Part shown: positions 43,706 to 55,619 of the stretch, piece after piece
How the letters are laid out: each line of letters begins with the position of its first letter
Position numbering within the stretch: position 1 is the first letter of the stretch
Source of the DNA: Meconema thalassinum
Taxonomy: Eukaryota; Arthropoda; Insecta; Orthoptera; Tettigoniidae
Length of the DNA: 64,000 bases
NCBI GenBank assembly: GCA_946902985.2
Contig: OX336388.2
Span: 291,068,526 to 291,132,525 of the forward strand
Direction of reading: 5' to 3'
Made by a program: the position numbers and the translations under genes
Notes under the pieces: model-generated
What the model was told of the DNA's origin: nothing
The model's input: only the letters and a program-made list of their open reading frames with translations
The model's database searches: none

Positions 43706-44177
43706 CCACCAAAACCACACAAGCACAGACACCTTATGTCCAGTCCAGGCTCGATGGTGTAGCAAATGGGTACGCTCTTATTGTGCAACCTTCCACAATG
43801 TGCCTGATGGTCTGGTTCACACAGGCCCCGGGTTAAGGTGATAGACGCCCTGGGCCAATGGTCTACTGGCGCCCTTTTTCTCATTTACGTGTTATAAAAA
43901 TAGCATAATAGTCGATGTCGAAATGGTAATTAAGACACTCGTATGGAAATTATAAAGCTCGCATACGTTTTATAAAGATACTCGTGTCTTAATTATAGCC
44001 TTTACAGGCTCGTTGCATAATATACTATTTTTTACAAACAACTACGTTACAATACTTGAGTCACAGGAAATAACAAGAAAAGTAAGTCGTTCGTACAATT
44101 TTGTAGCCATTTATTGATCACACTAAAAAGCAAGATTACAAATTCAAAAGTAAAATTTTAAAAGTACAATATACAGA

Positions 44178-44346
44178 AAAATTTCAAATCAAAGGCTTTT
44201 AACTTTGAAAATTTATTTATGATGTCAGAAAAGTCTGTGTTAAGGGTGACATCTTTTTCACAACACAATAACAATAAAGAATTTAGTTTGCTGTCTGAAA
44301 GAGTTGATCTTTTCACATTCTTTAGCCGAGTCAAAACAGAAAATCC
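44178..44346 (-). pseudogene. hAT transposase dimerisation-domain remnant
   Basis: A 56-codon minus frame reads RGFSVLTRLKNVKRSTLSDS, then KLNSLLLLCCEKD and LNTDFSDIINKFSKLKAF. This matches the C-terminal end of ZMYM/TTF-type hAT transposases (pattern ..SFS.LK..K..LRS.M...RL..L..L). It is too short for a functional protein. Nearby 43800-43880 (GGCGCCC-rich) may be an end of the same element, unproven. Confidence 0.65.
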
Positions 44347-44433
44347 TCTTGTTAATCCATGAATATTGTCAACAGCGTCAACAGTGCATCACTGCCTACA
44401 TTGTTGCCAACACCAGTATTCTTTACAGATAAT

Positions 44434-44472
44434 ACTGATTATATTATAATACTGTATTATAATATAATCATG
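44434..44472. repeat. Short AT palindrome
   Basis: GATTATATTATAATAC and its reverse complement meet around 44453, giving a 16-bp perfect stem with a 2-base centre. AT-rich, function unknown. Confidence 0.8.
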
Positions 44473-44655
44473 ATTAAACATAAATACTATGAATGTATGT
44501 GATATTGAATATTACTTTTATTTGATATTCATGTAATTATAGCTATTTTATCCTACTTTTTAAAGATTTCCATGTATTACTTATTAGCCTACTTTCGATT
44601 TTTGCAAAAAATGAAAGTAGACTGATGAGATCACTACAGGGCGAAAAAAGTGCGT

Positions 44656-44656
44656 C

Positions 44657-44696
<40 letters not shown>

Positions 44697-44703
44697 AGTG
44701 TGT
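44656..44703. repeat. (GT)n microsatellite
   Basis: A GT run with a few interruptions, directly before the 293-bp tandem array. Confidence 0.95.
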
Positions 44704-44727
44704 GTACTCTGAATGTCTGTCCCCCCC

Positions 44728-46290
44728 TATCAATTCGAACACGGTGAGCGCAAATTGAACGAAATTTGGTACAAAGGTAACACTAGTAAAGGAAATCTCA
44801 GTGTCATGTTTTATATCGCCGCCATCTTGACGGAAACGTAATGGCGGCCACACAAATGTTCAAAGCTTAAATCAAATTACGACTAACCTAATCATCCGAT
44901 CTCTACCAAATTTTGCAAAAACATACCTTTTTAGGGGCAGCATCCTTTGACCAAATTAATAGGTCATCAGCCTAATAGTTTGCGGATGGCGGCCATCTTT
45001 GTGTGAAAATCGATTGCCCCAATTAATTCGAACACGGTGAAACCGAATGAAACGAAATTTGGTACAGAGGTAGTACTAGCAAAGGGCACCCCAGTGTCAT
45101 GTTTTATATCGCCGCCATCTTGACGGAAACGTAATGACGGCCACACAAATGTTCAAAGTTTAAATCAAATTACGACTAACCTAATCATCCGATCTCTACC
45201 AAATTTTGCAACAACATACCTTTATGGAGGGAGCATCCTTTGACAAATCTAATAGGTCATTAGCCTAATAGTTTGCGGATGGCGGCCATCTTTGTGTCAA
45301 AATCGATTACCCCTATTAATTTGAACACGGTGAAACCGAATGGAATGAAATTTGGTACAGAGGTAGCACTAGCAAAGGGCACCTCAGTGTCATGTTTTAT
45401 ATCACCGCCATCTTGACGGAAACGGAATGGCGGCCACACAAATGTTCAAAGCTTAAATCAAATTACGATTAACCTAATCATCCGATCTCTACCAAATTTT
45501 GCAACAACATACCTTTATGGAGGAAGCATCCTCGGACAAATCTAATAGGTCATTAGCTTAATAGTTTGCGGATGGCGGCCATCTTTGTGTCAAAATCGAT
45601 TACCCCTATTAATTCGAACACGGTGAAACCGAATGGAATGAAATTTGGTACAGAGGTAGCACTAGCAAAGGGCACCTCAGTGTCATGTTTTATATCACCA
45701 CCATCTTGACGGAAACGTAATCGCGGCCACCCAAATATTAAAGGCTAAAATGTAATTACGACCAACCTAATAATCTAGTCTCTACCAAATTTTGCAACAA
45801 CAAATCTTTATGTTGGAAGCATATTCTGACCAAACTGCGAGATCATCAGCCCAATAGTTTGCAGATGGTGGCCAAGTATGTGTGCAAATCGATTCCCCCT
45901 ATCAATTCAAACACGGTGAAACCGAATTGAACGAAATTTGGTACAGAGGTAGCACTAGTAAAAGGCACCTCAGTGTCATGTTTTATATCGCCGCCATCTT
46001 GACGGAAACGGAATGACGGCCACCCAAATGTTAAAAGCTTAAATCAAATTTCGACCATCCTAATAATTTGATCTCTACCGGATTTTGCAACAACATGCCT
46101 TTTTGTGGAAAGCATCTTATGACTGACTACAAGGTCATCAGCCCAATAGTTTGCAAATAGCGGCCATGTATGTGTGCAAATCCATTCCCCGGATCAATTC
46201 AAACACGGTGAAACCGAATTGAATGAATCTTTTTACAGAGGTAGCACTAGCAAAGGGCACGTCATATTCATGTTTAATATCCCTATAGCA
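44728..46290 (+). repeat. 293-bp tandem array, five units plus a partial sixth
   Basis: Units start at 44728, 45021, 45315, 45608, 45901 and 46193 with ATTAATTCGAACACGGTG-like sequence; spacing is 292-294 bp. Each holds GAAATTTGGTACAGAGGTAG, GTCATGTTTTATATCGCCGC, GCCGCCATCTTGACGGAAAC, CCGATCTCTACCAAATTTTG and GATGGCGGCCATCTTTGTG. Units 2-4 are more alike than 1, 5 and 6. The sixth stops near 46290. No coding frame. Confidence 0.93.
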
Positions 46291-47034
46291 CGTTGTATTT
46301 CAACAAGCTACTACAACCAACATTCAATTATACTCCTTGAAAAGGACAAAGAGTTATAACAATACCCATGCATTTAGGAGAAAGTAGGCTATATGTTCTT
46401 TACTGAACATCTTGTTTTAAATTAAGTGAACAGTGGAGCATTATTGTTAGATGTCAATATTAAGCTTGGAAGCCTATTGTGACTATGATGAGTGCATGTG
46501 TGGACAAAAAGTGGAGGATTTATTATCTATGGCAGTCTCTAAGTTCCTAAGAATAGTCTTAAATATTTCTTCTGAGCGCGTCAATGACGGCAGTGGGCAT
46601 AGCAGCAAGAAAAGGGAACTGCAGACATTGGGACATTGGGGCACACTACAGTCTTTTATTAGTACCTTGTCGGGAATCGACAGTACAAAGCATCTATCCT
46701 TTATTTGTGATATTTGTGTGTAGATTTAGGGACGATATGTTCTGTTGTATCTTCGGAAACCTTTGGAGTCAGAAATCTATGTGTTTACACAGTGTTAGTA
46801 ATTGCCATGTGCTTGCGCTAGGCCTCTAGATGACAGATGGGCGGTGTTGCCAAACCTTATGACACTGCTTGAGAATTGTAAACGGTGATGGTTTGACAAA
46901 TTTTCCATTTGTTGTAGGCCTATGTTTTGCGAATGTCTCTGGAACTGTTTAGTCTAAGCGATAAATACTCTTCCGACATTCTGCATCTCCCTTTATTTAC
47001 AGACTAGCAGAAGTACCCGCTCTTCGAACGGTCT
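46291..47034. other. No gene recognised
   Basis: Two overlapping chance frames (46451-46829) lack any family signature. Confidence 0.3.
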
Positions 47035-47350
47035 TCCGTATTAATAACCAGACGCTATTAATTGAGCTACTGTTGCAATGGATAGGGGCTTGTCATTCTT
47101 TCATAAGTTTATCAGTACCAAGTTCGTTTTCTGGGTATATCACAGACACTTCTAATTTAAGGGCCTTAAAATGTGGTTTTCGGAGATCCTTTATAGACTC
47201 CCTATTTTGTGTCACACATTGAGAAGCGCAACATATGCTTTGGTCGTCTTTCTAGGATTATTTTTATTTTTCGCCTATTTTAGCATGTATTTTGAAAAGT
47301 TTTTCCCTATACCAACCCTTCTATGTGATGTACGCTGGAGAGTTCTATAA
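47035..47350 (+). repeat. Dispersed repeat family E, copy 1
   Basis: Shares with 47940-48260: GGCTTGTCATTCTTTCATAAG, TTTTCTGGGTATATCAC, TAAACTGTGGTTTTCGG-like, CTCACATCGAGACGC-like, GTCTTTCTA and TTTTAGCATGCATTTT-like segments. Non-coding; class unresolved. Confidence 0.55.
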
Positions 47351-47839
47351 ATGATTGGTGTATTGACTCATGGTTACATTACCTAATTTTACGATACTCC
47401 AAGCATTCGAACACGAGTTATAGGCGTACTTATAACGATATATCAACCACATAGTGGCAAACAAAATCATCTTTACGATGAACACGTTTGTCGACGAAAA
47501 TATGATTACTTAAAATGTGCTCTCAAACTAAATTCACCTAACGTGTACTTCCTGACATGAAAATAATATTGAAAACCTTGTTGACGAAACGCAATATATA
47601 TCAAATAAAAGCTGACCTTCACCGTTGTGGAAAGTCCCCATCCCCAAGAAGACTCCTTTAATAAATAATAAAGGCTTGTGGTGCATGAAAATTCAGGATT
47701 TTTAGCCTCCAATGGCCCAAATTCCCAAAAGCTGCAAAAAACACTATTTCAATTCAGGAATTTAGGAAAATAATGTTGCTGTTTGGAGATATAATAGACC
47801 TTCTGTACAACATATCGCATGTGCAAGTCACGTTTACAA

Positions 47840-48475
47840 AATCTTGGGTACCCCTTGACCTCCTTAAGCGCATTGATGAATTTTACAGTCTATGTTTGTT
47901 TCCATGATAACCTATAGCCGTTTGCAAACGTTCACAGTAATGTAATAAATGGAATGGCATTGCGTCTTACAGAAATAGATGGACTTCTGAGATTGTGTTG
48001 CCATGGTTACCGGCTTACATTCTTTCAATAACTTAATACATAAAATTAGTTTTCCGGGAATATCTCATAAACTGTTGGTTTTAGGACCTTAAACTGTGGT
48101 TTTCGGGTCCCGTAGGGCTCCCGAGTTTTGTTTCTCACATCGAGACGCTGAAAATGAGCTTTTTCTCGTCTTTCTACGCCCATTTCAGCATGCATTTTAA
48201 GGAGGTAGACCCTCTTTTATGAGAGGTATGGAGAAGAGTTACATCAATGATTACATTCGTGCCTCTGATGGACATCTATACCAAATTTTACGTTGATCCA
48301 CTCAGCCGTTCTCGAGTGATGCGCGTACATAGTTCTACATAGACACACAGACAGACATACAAAAATTTTGTTTTTGCGCGCAACCGTCTTAAATCAGTCT
48401 GAAACGCGTTAATAACTCAAATTTCCGTGGAAATTCAGAAGAAGAAAAAAACAAACTTTCATTTTTATATATAGA
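47840..48475 (+). repeat. Dispersed repeat family E, copy 2
   Basis: Begins near CCTTGACCTCCTTAAGCGC and runs through ATAGATGGACTTCTGAGATT, CGGGAATATCTCATAAACTG to a 3' part with ACGTTGATCCACTCAGCCG, ACACAGACAGACATACAAAA and ATATATAGAGAGAG. An inverted relative lies at 49400-49790. Confidence 0.6.
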
Positions 48476-49399
48476 GAGAGAATCTCTGTAGACGCGAGTG
48501 GTGCGCTATCTGTAGACGAGAGTGCGAGTCAGATGTAGCTCAAGCATCCACCAATCATAAACAGTTATTTTAGGGCCTATGCTAGGCCTATATGAAGTGG
48601 GATCGGCGAAGAAGCCACCGTCTCCTCAAGATCAAGGAGATGATAGCAGTAGCAATATTGGAGCGACACTGTTCATTAAAGGTGAAGTGTCACCAAGTAG
48701 CTAAGCGTTTACACACCGCTACACATTACGTTTTATGTGCCACACAGTTTACTGGAGTACAATGTATTGGCCTCGTTTTAAAGCCGTGCGGCAATGAAAT
48801 GAAACTCGCTGTGAATGGCTCATCATACGCAGAATAATTCAACCACTCAGGTCCTTGAGAGCGAATTAAATCCTCTAAGGGATTAATTAGTCGGAATGGG
48901 CGGTGAATAGTCACTTTTGTCCACAGGTTCTGCTTAATTATTATCATTAGTAATAATGTATTGCTTGAAATACAATCAATTAGCTTCCTCGTTCAGGGCA
49001 ACCTGCGCCGCGCAGTCTCCATGAGGACCTAGCCTACAGTCTACTGATGAAGGAACGTAGAGCGGTGTTGGTGGCGAAATTTACATTCATTGCCCGTTAA
49101 ATTGCTTCCTGAAGATCATAATTGAACCGTGTAATGTTGTAACAGAGATGCCTTCAATGGAGCTATTTTTGTGATATTTCTCTTTCTTCTATCTTTGACT
49201 TTATCCCTCCCTATATTATTCTGCTAAGGTCCCATTCCAGTTTTGTACCGAAAATAAGGTCCCATTAACACCAACCTACACATATGGGGTACCTACCGAT
49301 TCAGCATAACCCAATGCGTAAGCGAAACGCACCCACTTACTCTTTAAATGCCTCACAATTAAATAAATACCATAAAACATGTATATTTACAATGAAATA
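48476..49399. other. No gene recognised
   Basis: Near 48485-48530 GTAGACG(C/A)GAGTG repeats twice in tandem. Other frames are short. Confidence 0.3.
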
Positions 49400-49790
49400 T
49401 TGAAAGAATGCAACACGGTAACCATGGTAACAGAATCTCACAGGTCCATCTATTTCTGTAAGACACAATGCAATTCCAATTATTACATTACTGTGAAAGT
49501 TTCCAGACGGTTATAAGGTTATCAGTGATCCAATTTAAGCTGTAAAATTCATCAATACATACAGTATAATGCGCTTAAGGAGGTCAAGGGGCACTCTAGA
49601 ATTTGTTCACGCAATTTTCACGTGTGAGTGTGGTAAGAAAGGTCTTTTTCACCCGACTACAAAGGGTCTCCGAAAACCACATTTAAAGGCCCTTAAATTA
49701 ACAGTGTATGTGATATTCCCAGAAAACTAACTTCGCTCTGATATACCTATGAAGGAATGACAAACCACTGCACCAGTAGCTGAATTGATC
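49400..49790 (-). repeat. Dispersed repeat family E, copy 3 (inverted)
   Basis: Its reverse complement includes TTGACCTCCTTAAGCGCATT, CACAGTAATGTAATAATTGG, TTACAGAAATAGATGGACC and CATGGTTACCG, paralleling 47860-48030. With copy 2 it makes a widely spaced inverted repeat. Confidence 0.6.
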
Positions 49791-49992
49791 AAGTCTGATT
49801 ATTCTTACCAAGGATAAATAAGCCATAGCAAGCCTATATTTTTTTTCATAAATGAAATGTGCTAAAAACGGGGTGCACTTTTCCAGTCATGATGACTTAA
49901 AGTAAGGTATCTTCTCAAGGTAGGTATTATTTTCGTATATTATCGGCAAACGACGACGACTAGCGTTAATTATGTACGGTATTGTGCTAGAT

Positions 49993-50560
49993 CTATGTTT
50001 GCATCCAAGATCTGCACAGCGCTAAACTTCTTCGATTTATTACATGAAACAACGAACATTTAAACTTCAAATACGCATTATCTCTGTAGAAAATAGGAAT
50101 TAGAGCCGTACATGATCCCAACCTAACATATGACTGAACCTCCTTGCTGTTGGTGGCGATCCTGGATGAAGGGCTCGTGAAATCTCTCACACACTCGAAT
50201 ACTCCTACTGCATGGCTGCAAACCAATGCAACAGTTGATCGTATGCAGCACTTGGTGGCAATATAAGATTGTATCTCAGATCCTCTATCAGAAAAGTTTC
50301 CTTCGTAAGTTCGTACACGAGTCTCGATCTTGTCGTCTTTGGCACAATAAGGTCCCGCTTTAAGAATCTCAATGTTATCTTTTCCAGATCTTACAATTGC
50401 TTCACACTTAGAAATTCTCCTATAATCTCAATCCCGTAGGTTAACACCGGTAACACTTTTGCTCGAAAGATCACCAGGGCTGTTTCTACTGCATTTAGCG
50501 GGATGTTCTCGATACTTTTATTGCTGCGACCATTCTTTCTCTTAGATGAATCCTGAAACA
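49993..50560 (-). pseudogene. LINE fragment (RT C-terminal region), second family
   Basis: Minus-strand translation around 50530-50280 gives IPLNAVETALVIFRAKVLPV then LTYGIEIIGEFLSVKQL, a stop, DLEKITLRFLKRDLIVPKTT and RLVYELTKETFLIED, the region following the RT in a LINE type distinct from LINE X. It continues LRYNLILPPSAAYDQLL near 50270-50230. At least one stop and a frameshift lie inside. Confidence 0.65.
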
Positions 50561-51330
50561 GCTACATCGGAATATTAATGATATAAAGAACTGTTCGCAG
50601 AACTTCAGCAGAAGAAAACGGAGATATGCGAGATTTCTATTCAACCCAGGCAATGATATTCTGCGAATGGAGAGGTGAAAATTATGAACTGCATCACACG
50701 CTGACGCGTTATGCGGTTCATGGGTTTCACCATCGCATGTCCCAGACGGAACCTCGTGCGAATGTGAATTGTGCGGTATGCTTTGTGAACGGTATCGTGC
50801 TCTCTCGTGCCAACAGAGACTTGTGACTCTGACACAGCTCTGCACTGACTAGTGTACTAATATGTATGAGCATCATGCGGTTTCCTGTTATTACGTGTAC
50901 GTGATAAACGTAATAAAAGTTTATTTTATTAATCCTAGTTAAGTTTACATGAGATTTCGTCTTAAATAGCTGAGTATTCTATAACTTCCTGGTTATCAAC
51001 ACCACTAATAGACCACGCCCCGTCACGTTGGCATCTCTATGTCCGTTGACTTTAATTTACCGGCCTGAGGCGAGGGCAGGTTTATTTACTCCTTGACTAA
51101 GACCTGCAAAAGATCCGCCCCATCGAGCTTCTTTTGTTAATGACGCGGATAAGCGGAAGAGCATTCTCTTTCTCGTACGTTACTCTCTCACTCTCGCAAT
51201 GGCTCCAGGCAGTCTTCTTGGCGACCACAAACATAATGTTATATAATCTCTAGCGCCAAGGCTTTGTACAATCAGAGGTGCATGTTTTGTATGGATAATT
51301 TCGCCTTCATTATTTTATTACATGACTGAG
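50561..51330. other. No gene recognised
   Basis: Overlapping frames on both strands at 50495-50845 have no family signature. Nothing else supportable. Confidence 0.3.
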
Positions 51331-51334
51331 CCTA

Positions 51335-51390
51335 GATCAAACCCTCGAGAAGGATAGCACGCTACTACCTGAGCTACACAGCCTCGCTAC
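51335..51390 (-). mobile_element. tRNA-like SINE head remnant
   Basis: The reverse complement reads GAGGCTGTGTAGCTCAGG (A-box-like) and TCGAGGGTTTGATC (B-box-like) at tRNA spacing. No body is recognised beyond it. Confidence 0.45.
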
Positions 51391-51493
51391 CATTAAATTA
51401 TTATTATTATTGTTTTATACAGTACATATTGCGGGTACATCACATCATTACCATACCGGCTTCAGGGAAGTATAGTTACTGAAACAGCCACTT

Positions 51494-51712
51494 TTAAGCT
51501 GGAAATTTGAAATCGCTACCCATGAACTCCCAGACGATTCGGTTTGTTGTGAGTACTACTGCCTTCTGGATTAGTTTGAACCGTTGAGTATCCAGATCCA
51601 GTTCATTAAGATCTTGGATTAAGGTACTTGGGATCACGCCAGTATTTGATACAATGATAGGTATGGTCTTGACCCATTCTACATGCCATTGCCTTTTGAT
51701 AGGGCCGACCAA
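51494..51712 (-). pseudogene. Short LINE C-terminal fragment
   Basis: 72 codons: VEWVKTIPIIVSNTGVIPS, TLIQDLNELDL and LIQKAVVLTTNRIVWEFM. The pattern (IPIIV..TGV.P..L...L..L......QKAV...T.RIV) is recurrent at the ends of some insect LINE proteins. Assignment is by recognition of that pattern only. Confidence 0.45.
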
Positions 51713-51726
51713 CTCGCTATATTTGC

Positions 51727-51730
51727 TTTA

Positions 51731-51786
<56 letters not shown>
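51727..51786. repeat. (TTA)n microsatellite
   Basis: About 18 ATT/TTA units; a poly-Leu frame over it is an artefact. Confidence 0.95.
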
Positions 51787-51799
51787 GTGTACATGTGGT

Positions 51800-52020
51800 A
51801 CCGTACTAGTATTAAACCTTGGAAGTAGTTTTCCGTGGTTTCCCACTTCTACCGGGATGGTTTCTTACTTAAGGCCACGGCCGCCTTCTTCCCAGTCCTC
51901 AACTGAATTACAAATTCCCACATTACTACTGAAACCACAAAGACACAGGTTATCAGACAATTGCTACACACACCCAACTACATGGGGATAAATGACCAAA
52001 ATCGCCAAGCCTCTGAAACA
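51800..52020 (+). mobile_element. SINE, body 2 with tail B (head missing)
   Basis: The 5' part GTTTTCCGTGGTTTCCCACT, TTAAGGCCACGGCCGCC matches body 2 (1932-2257). The 3' part GGTTATCAGACAATTGCTAC, CACACCCAACTACATGGGG and CTGAAAC matches tail B (8816-9324, 40300-40795). This is the fourth combination of the two bodies with the two tails in the window. Confidence 0.65.
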
Positions 52021-52576
52021 AAACAACATCAAGTATTTTACTTCCGTCTTAAATACTAGTTCTGAGCAGATGACGGAATGTCAGAATGTTGTCCCACTGT
52101 ATTTCTTTAAAATGCCGGAAGCCATCGACACACCAGGGCTGGTTATCGAAATTATGTTATCCTTTACATGAACGTCAATCAATGGCTTCTACACTTACAA
52201 AGTAGGCCTTACAATACTACCTGTTCTAATGTCCCAAGCCATTGTGTGCGATATCAAGAACAACAGCAATACAATTCTTCTTACGAGACGAGTACCGCTA
52301 TCCTCATAACAGCTGATGCCATCCCTCAACCGGTAAGGTCAATTCTCCGATTACGCACCAACATTCCCTCCATGCGTTGTCCCACCTCGCCACGCCTCGT
52401 TTCCCCTAGACTGCTTTTCCACCTTCTGTTTGAAGAGTTTCTGAAAAACCTAAAAATATTGACTTTTTAATGTTTAATTTTCAATTTAAAGGTAGGTGAC
52501 ATTTTTTTAAACCTAGGAAGCATAGAATAGTCTCTTCTACCATCAGTGTAACGGACTATCTATTACACCCTGTATA
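52021..52576. other. No gene recognised
   Basis: Chance frames only, up to the mariner left end. Confidence 0.3.
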
Positions 52577-52792
52577 AGGTGCGTTCAAAAAGTAACGAGC
52601 CGGAGGCTGGAATGCGCAAACCGGTGACTACATCGGCTAATCGTGGCGTGTGTAACGAGGTGTGGTTCCGACCAGAGCGTGGGAGGTCATAGCCCCTCGT
52701 TAGAGGGCGCGCGTGCACGTCACGTGGCGATACAAATCGAGCAGCAGCATACATCAATCGTCAAACGCTGCCAGTCGCATTGCAAACAGTGA

Positions 52793-53166
52793 CATGGAGG
52801 CGTCAACAAAAGGCAAAGTGGTGTAGTTCGGTTTCTGACAGCGGAAGGAGTAGGGGGAACGGACATTCATCGCCGAATGTCACAAGTGTACGGCGAACAC
52901 TGAATGTCCCTTGCAAAGGTCAAGGCGTGGCACAAGCGCTTCAGGGAAGGACGGGTGACGTTAGCCGTTGATGCCCGGTCTTGGGCACCCCCGTGCATTA
53001 CCGATGACAACGTCCAGCTGGTTGATGCACTCATTACCAAGGACCGCCGAGTGACAGTGAACGCCATAGCCGCCGTGGTCGCTCCACGACAATGCACGAC
53101 CTCATACGGCCATCACAGTCGCGTCACTCCTGCAGAAATTCAAATGAGAGGTTCTCGGCCACCCTC
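52793..53166 (+). pseudogene. mariner transposase N-terminal remnant
   Basis: Starts MEAST, soon frameshifted; then VYGEH, stop, SLAKVKAWHKRFREGRVTLA, LVDALITKDRRVTVNAIAAVV. An internal deletion follows: the reading jumps to RPHTAITVAS(L)LQKFKWEVLGHPP just before the gypsy insertion, so the first catalytic Asp region is gone. Confidence 0.8.
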
Positions 53167-54489
53167 TGAAACGGTTCCTACTTTGCTCCACGTTGAGCGT
53201 ACAATTGAAATGGTTTCTATTGCCCTCACTGTTGCGTGACAAATGTAATGGTTTCTTAGTAGCTCTGTCTTGCACTTTGAAATATTTACTCTGACTAAGA
53301 TATGTTGTTTTAATGGGCGACAAGACCTCAACGCTATGTTGAAATCTAAATTTATATTTAACAACACCTAGCTCTGGTAGAACACCTTCAAGAATCTTCT
53401 CACTCAGATCTTGGTATGATTTGATCATGAACCCAACAATCAATTGTATCAGGAGAAGGAATTGGCCTATATCTAACGCTACCTATTGAAAGCAAAGATT
53501 GCATGGTTAAAAGAAATTAATTTATTATATAAAACAAGTATTGCAAAATTAATAATAATAATAATAATAAGTTTGAATTTAAATTGGAGCGTTGCGATTT
53601 GAATATTACCGCTAGAAAATTACGTGAAAACGGAGTCAGATAAATTACTGATTTTACTCTTAATCCCAAGCTATGAAGTTACTGAAATACTGAATATAAA
53701 ACAAAGAGACGAGAGATTGCTTACTTCTGAGTCATTCGCGCTTACCACTGGAAATTGCCGTAGCATTTCCCTCGTACTGGATGTTGTAGAGAGCTTCCCA
53801 CAGCCTCCTGGTCGTCGTCATCTTCTTCGTTAGTTGATGAGATACTTGTAGATATGATAACTTATGGTCCGAATATCGGAACCAACCACACGTACAACCA
53901 CACTGGTTAAGTTTTACAAAGATAGTCGCCTTGCCTCCACGGCGCGCAAACCTTATATGCACTCCTCGCATCCCCTCTCAGACCCGTCTTCAAGTCGCCC
54001 GGTCTCCACTGATTGGCTGAGCCACCACGCGCTACTTCCCCACCTCCGGGTCATTACACTCGGCGCGGCGATGATGTCGATTACCGGTCCAGGCCATTTC
54101 GCCTTTTCTTGAAGCAGCAACCCAGCTTGCGTCATGCTACTCGACAAGATTAAGCCTGTAGCCGAATTCCCAGTGACCCACCTCTCTCAAAATACCCTAA
54201 CTGACAAAACTCCGTAAAATTCCGTAATCATAAAATTTTCTATGATAATGTTGTTCGTAATAATTTGCTTGATAGTGTTTTCTATGACATAGAAAACCTA
54301 TCTGTATGCTTATAATTTTATAAAAATGCTCCAAAAAATACCTTAATAATAATAATAAGTTAATAATAATAATAATAAATTAACATGAAAACTTATCTTG
54401 GCTGAACAATTTGCCGCGTAAATAAATATTGAATGGCTTCCTACTGACTTATGTCAGTGGCGTAAAATACCCTCGAAAAACACGTTACA
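53167..54489 (-). repeat. 3' LTR of gypsy element
   Basis: 1323 bp; starts TGTAACGTG and ends CCGTTTCA on the minus strand. It contains short AAT microsatellites (53545-53570, 54341-54378). Its ORFs recur in the other LTR and have no family features. Confidence 0.92.
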
Positions 54490-55600
54490 TAATTATTCGC
54501 CTCGGATCATCGGATGATTTACCGTGACAACGGTCCATTATCCGATTATCCCAGACACGTTAATAATCCCCATCCAAAATACATATTACATAAATGAAAT
54601 CAACCTAAATTACATATATATACACTCATAACTTTTGTTTACGCACTTTGCGTCAAAGTTTGTTGTCACTATGGATTGCACTTTGCAATCAGTCCAATGT
54701 TTTTCATATAGAATATTGTTCCACGGATATATCCGCCTCTCAAAATTCTCTATGTTGGAAAAATAGACATAAATAATGTGTGAGCACTATTTATATAAGA
54801 TGTCACATCACACGCATCAAAGGTGTTCTGATATGTTTATCAGCACAGAACTTCCTAATTTCACTGGAGGTCCCTTCCTTATGGTGAAATGTAATCTCAC
54901 TTATCACTGAGCACACGATCACACTATTGTGGCAGCGCCTCGTGACCATAATACTTAATCTCTCTTTATATAAGACGAAATTAATATTGACTTCTGAAAA
55001 AAAAAACAGTAAGTGCGCATTACATATAACACCAAATATTTCGGTGCCGTAATCGCCCTGTCTTCGTAAGTTCCCGTAGACCAAATTCTACAAATACTAG
55101 TTCACAACTCAGACCAGTTCTCCTCACTCAAATAATACCTTTGTACTAATTACCTTAAATTACACACTTACAATTCTTACATGGCGAGGCCGTAAACAGA
55201 AATCACGTGTGCTGTTATGTATGAGTTTCATGAAGGACTGTCTCGCCTTCTGATGGACATTCTTTTGTCTCGTGGACGCCTTAAGCAAAAATACCCTGTT
55301 CAAGCTCTCACCCATCTCTTGGAGACAAATGGGAATTCACCAGCGCTGCCAAATTCTGGCCTTGGTGTATCGAGACATTTTAGTGCTCAAGAGCATCCGA
55401 CAATCCCGTCATATTTCCCTGTACCTTAAAAACTCTCATTTACTTACATACTACCCCCCTGTGTGACTTCTGATACGCCTGCCTGGAAGACCATATCTTC
55501 CACGCACCAAACACCACACTTACTCATTTGATAGGCTGGCTCGCCAGCTTAACACACTTACTTTATGACACATACTTTCGTAGACTATGTATATTATACG
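54490..55600 (-). other. Gypsy 3' untranslated region, no gene recognised
   Basis: About 1.1 kb between the integrase end and the 3' LTR. A longer frame (55084-54803) has no envelope-like or other signature. A purine tract before the LTR is weak. Confidence 0.4.
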
Positions 55601-55619
55601 TCCCGTATAATCTGTTTCC

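Noticed and set aside
46451..46829. Two overlapping ~90-aa ORFs as a possible host gene
   Set aside because: No motif, no splice-supported neighbours, and the frames overlap each other on the same strand.
50495..50845. ORFs on both strands as a host exon
   Set aside because: Sense and antisense frames of similar length without a family signature; part overlaps a LINE remnant.
51683..51991. 102-aa ORF with poly-Leu
   Set aside because: Product of the (TTA)n microsatellite fused to SINE sequence.
54803..55084. Possible envelope-like gene of the gypsy element
   Set aside because: 93 codons without signal peptide, Cys pattern, furin site or membrane segment; position is right but nothing supports the call.
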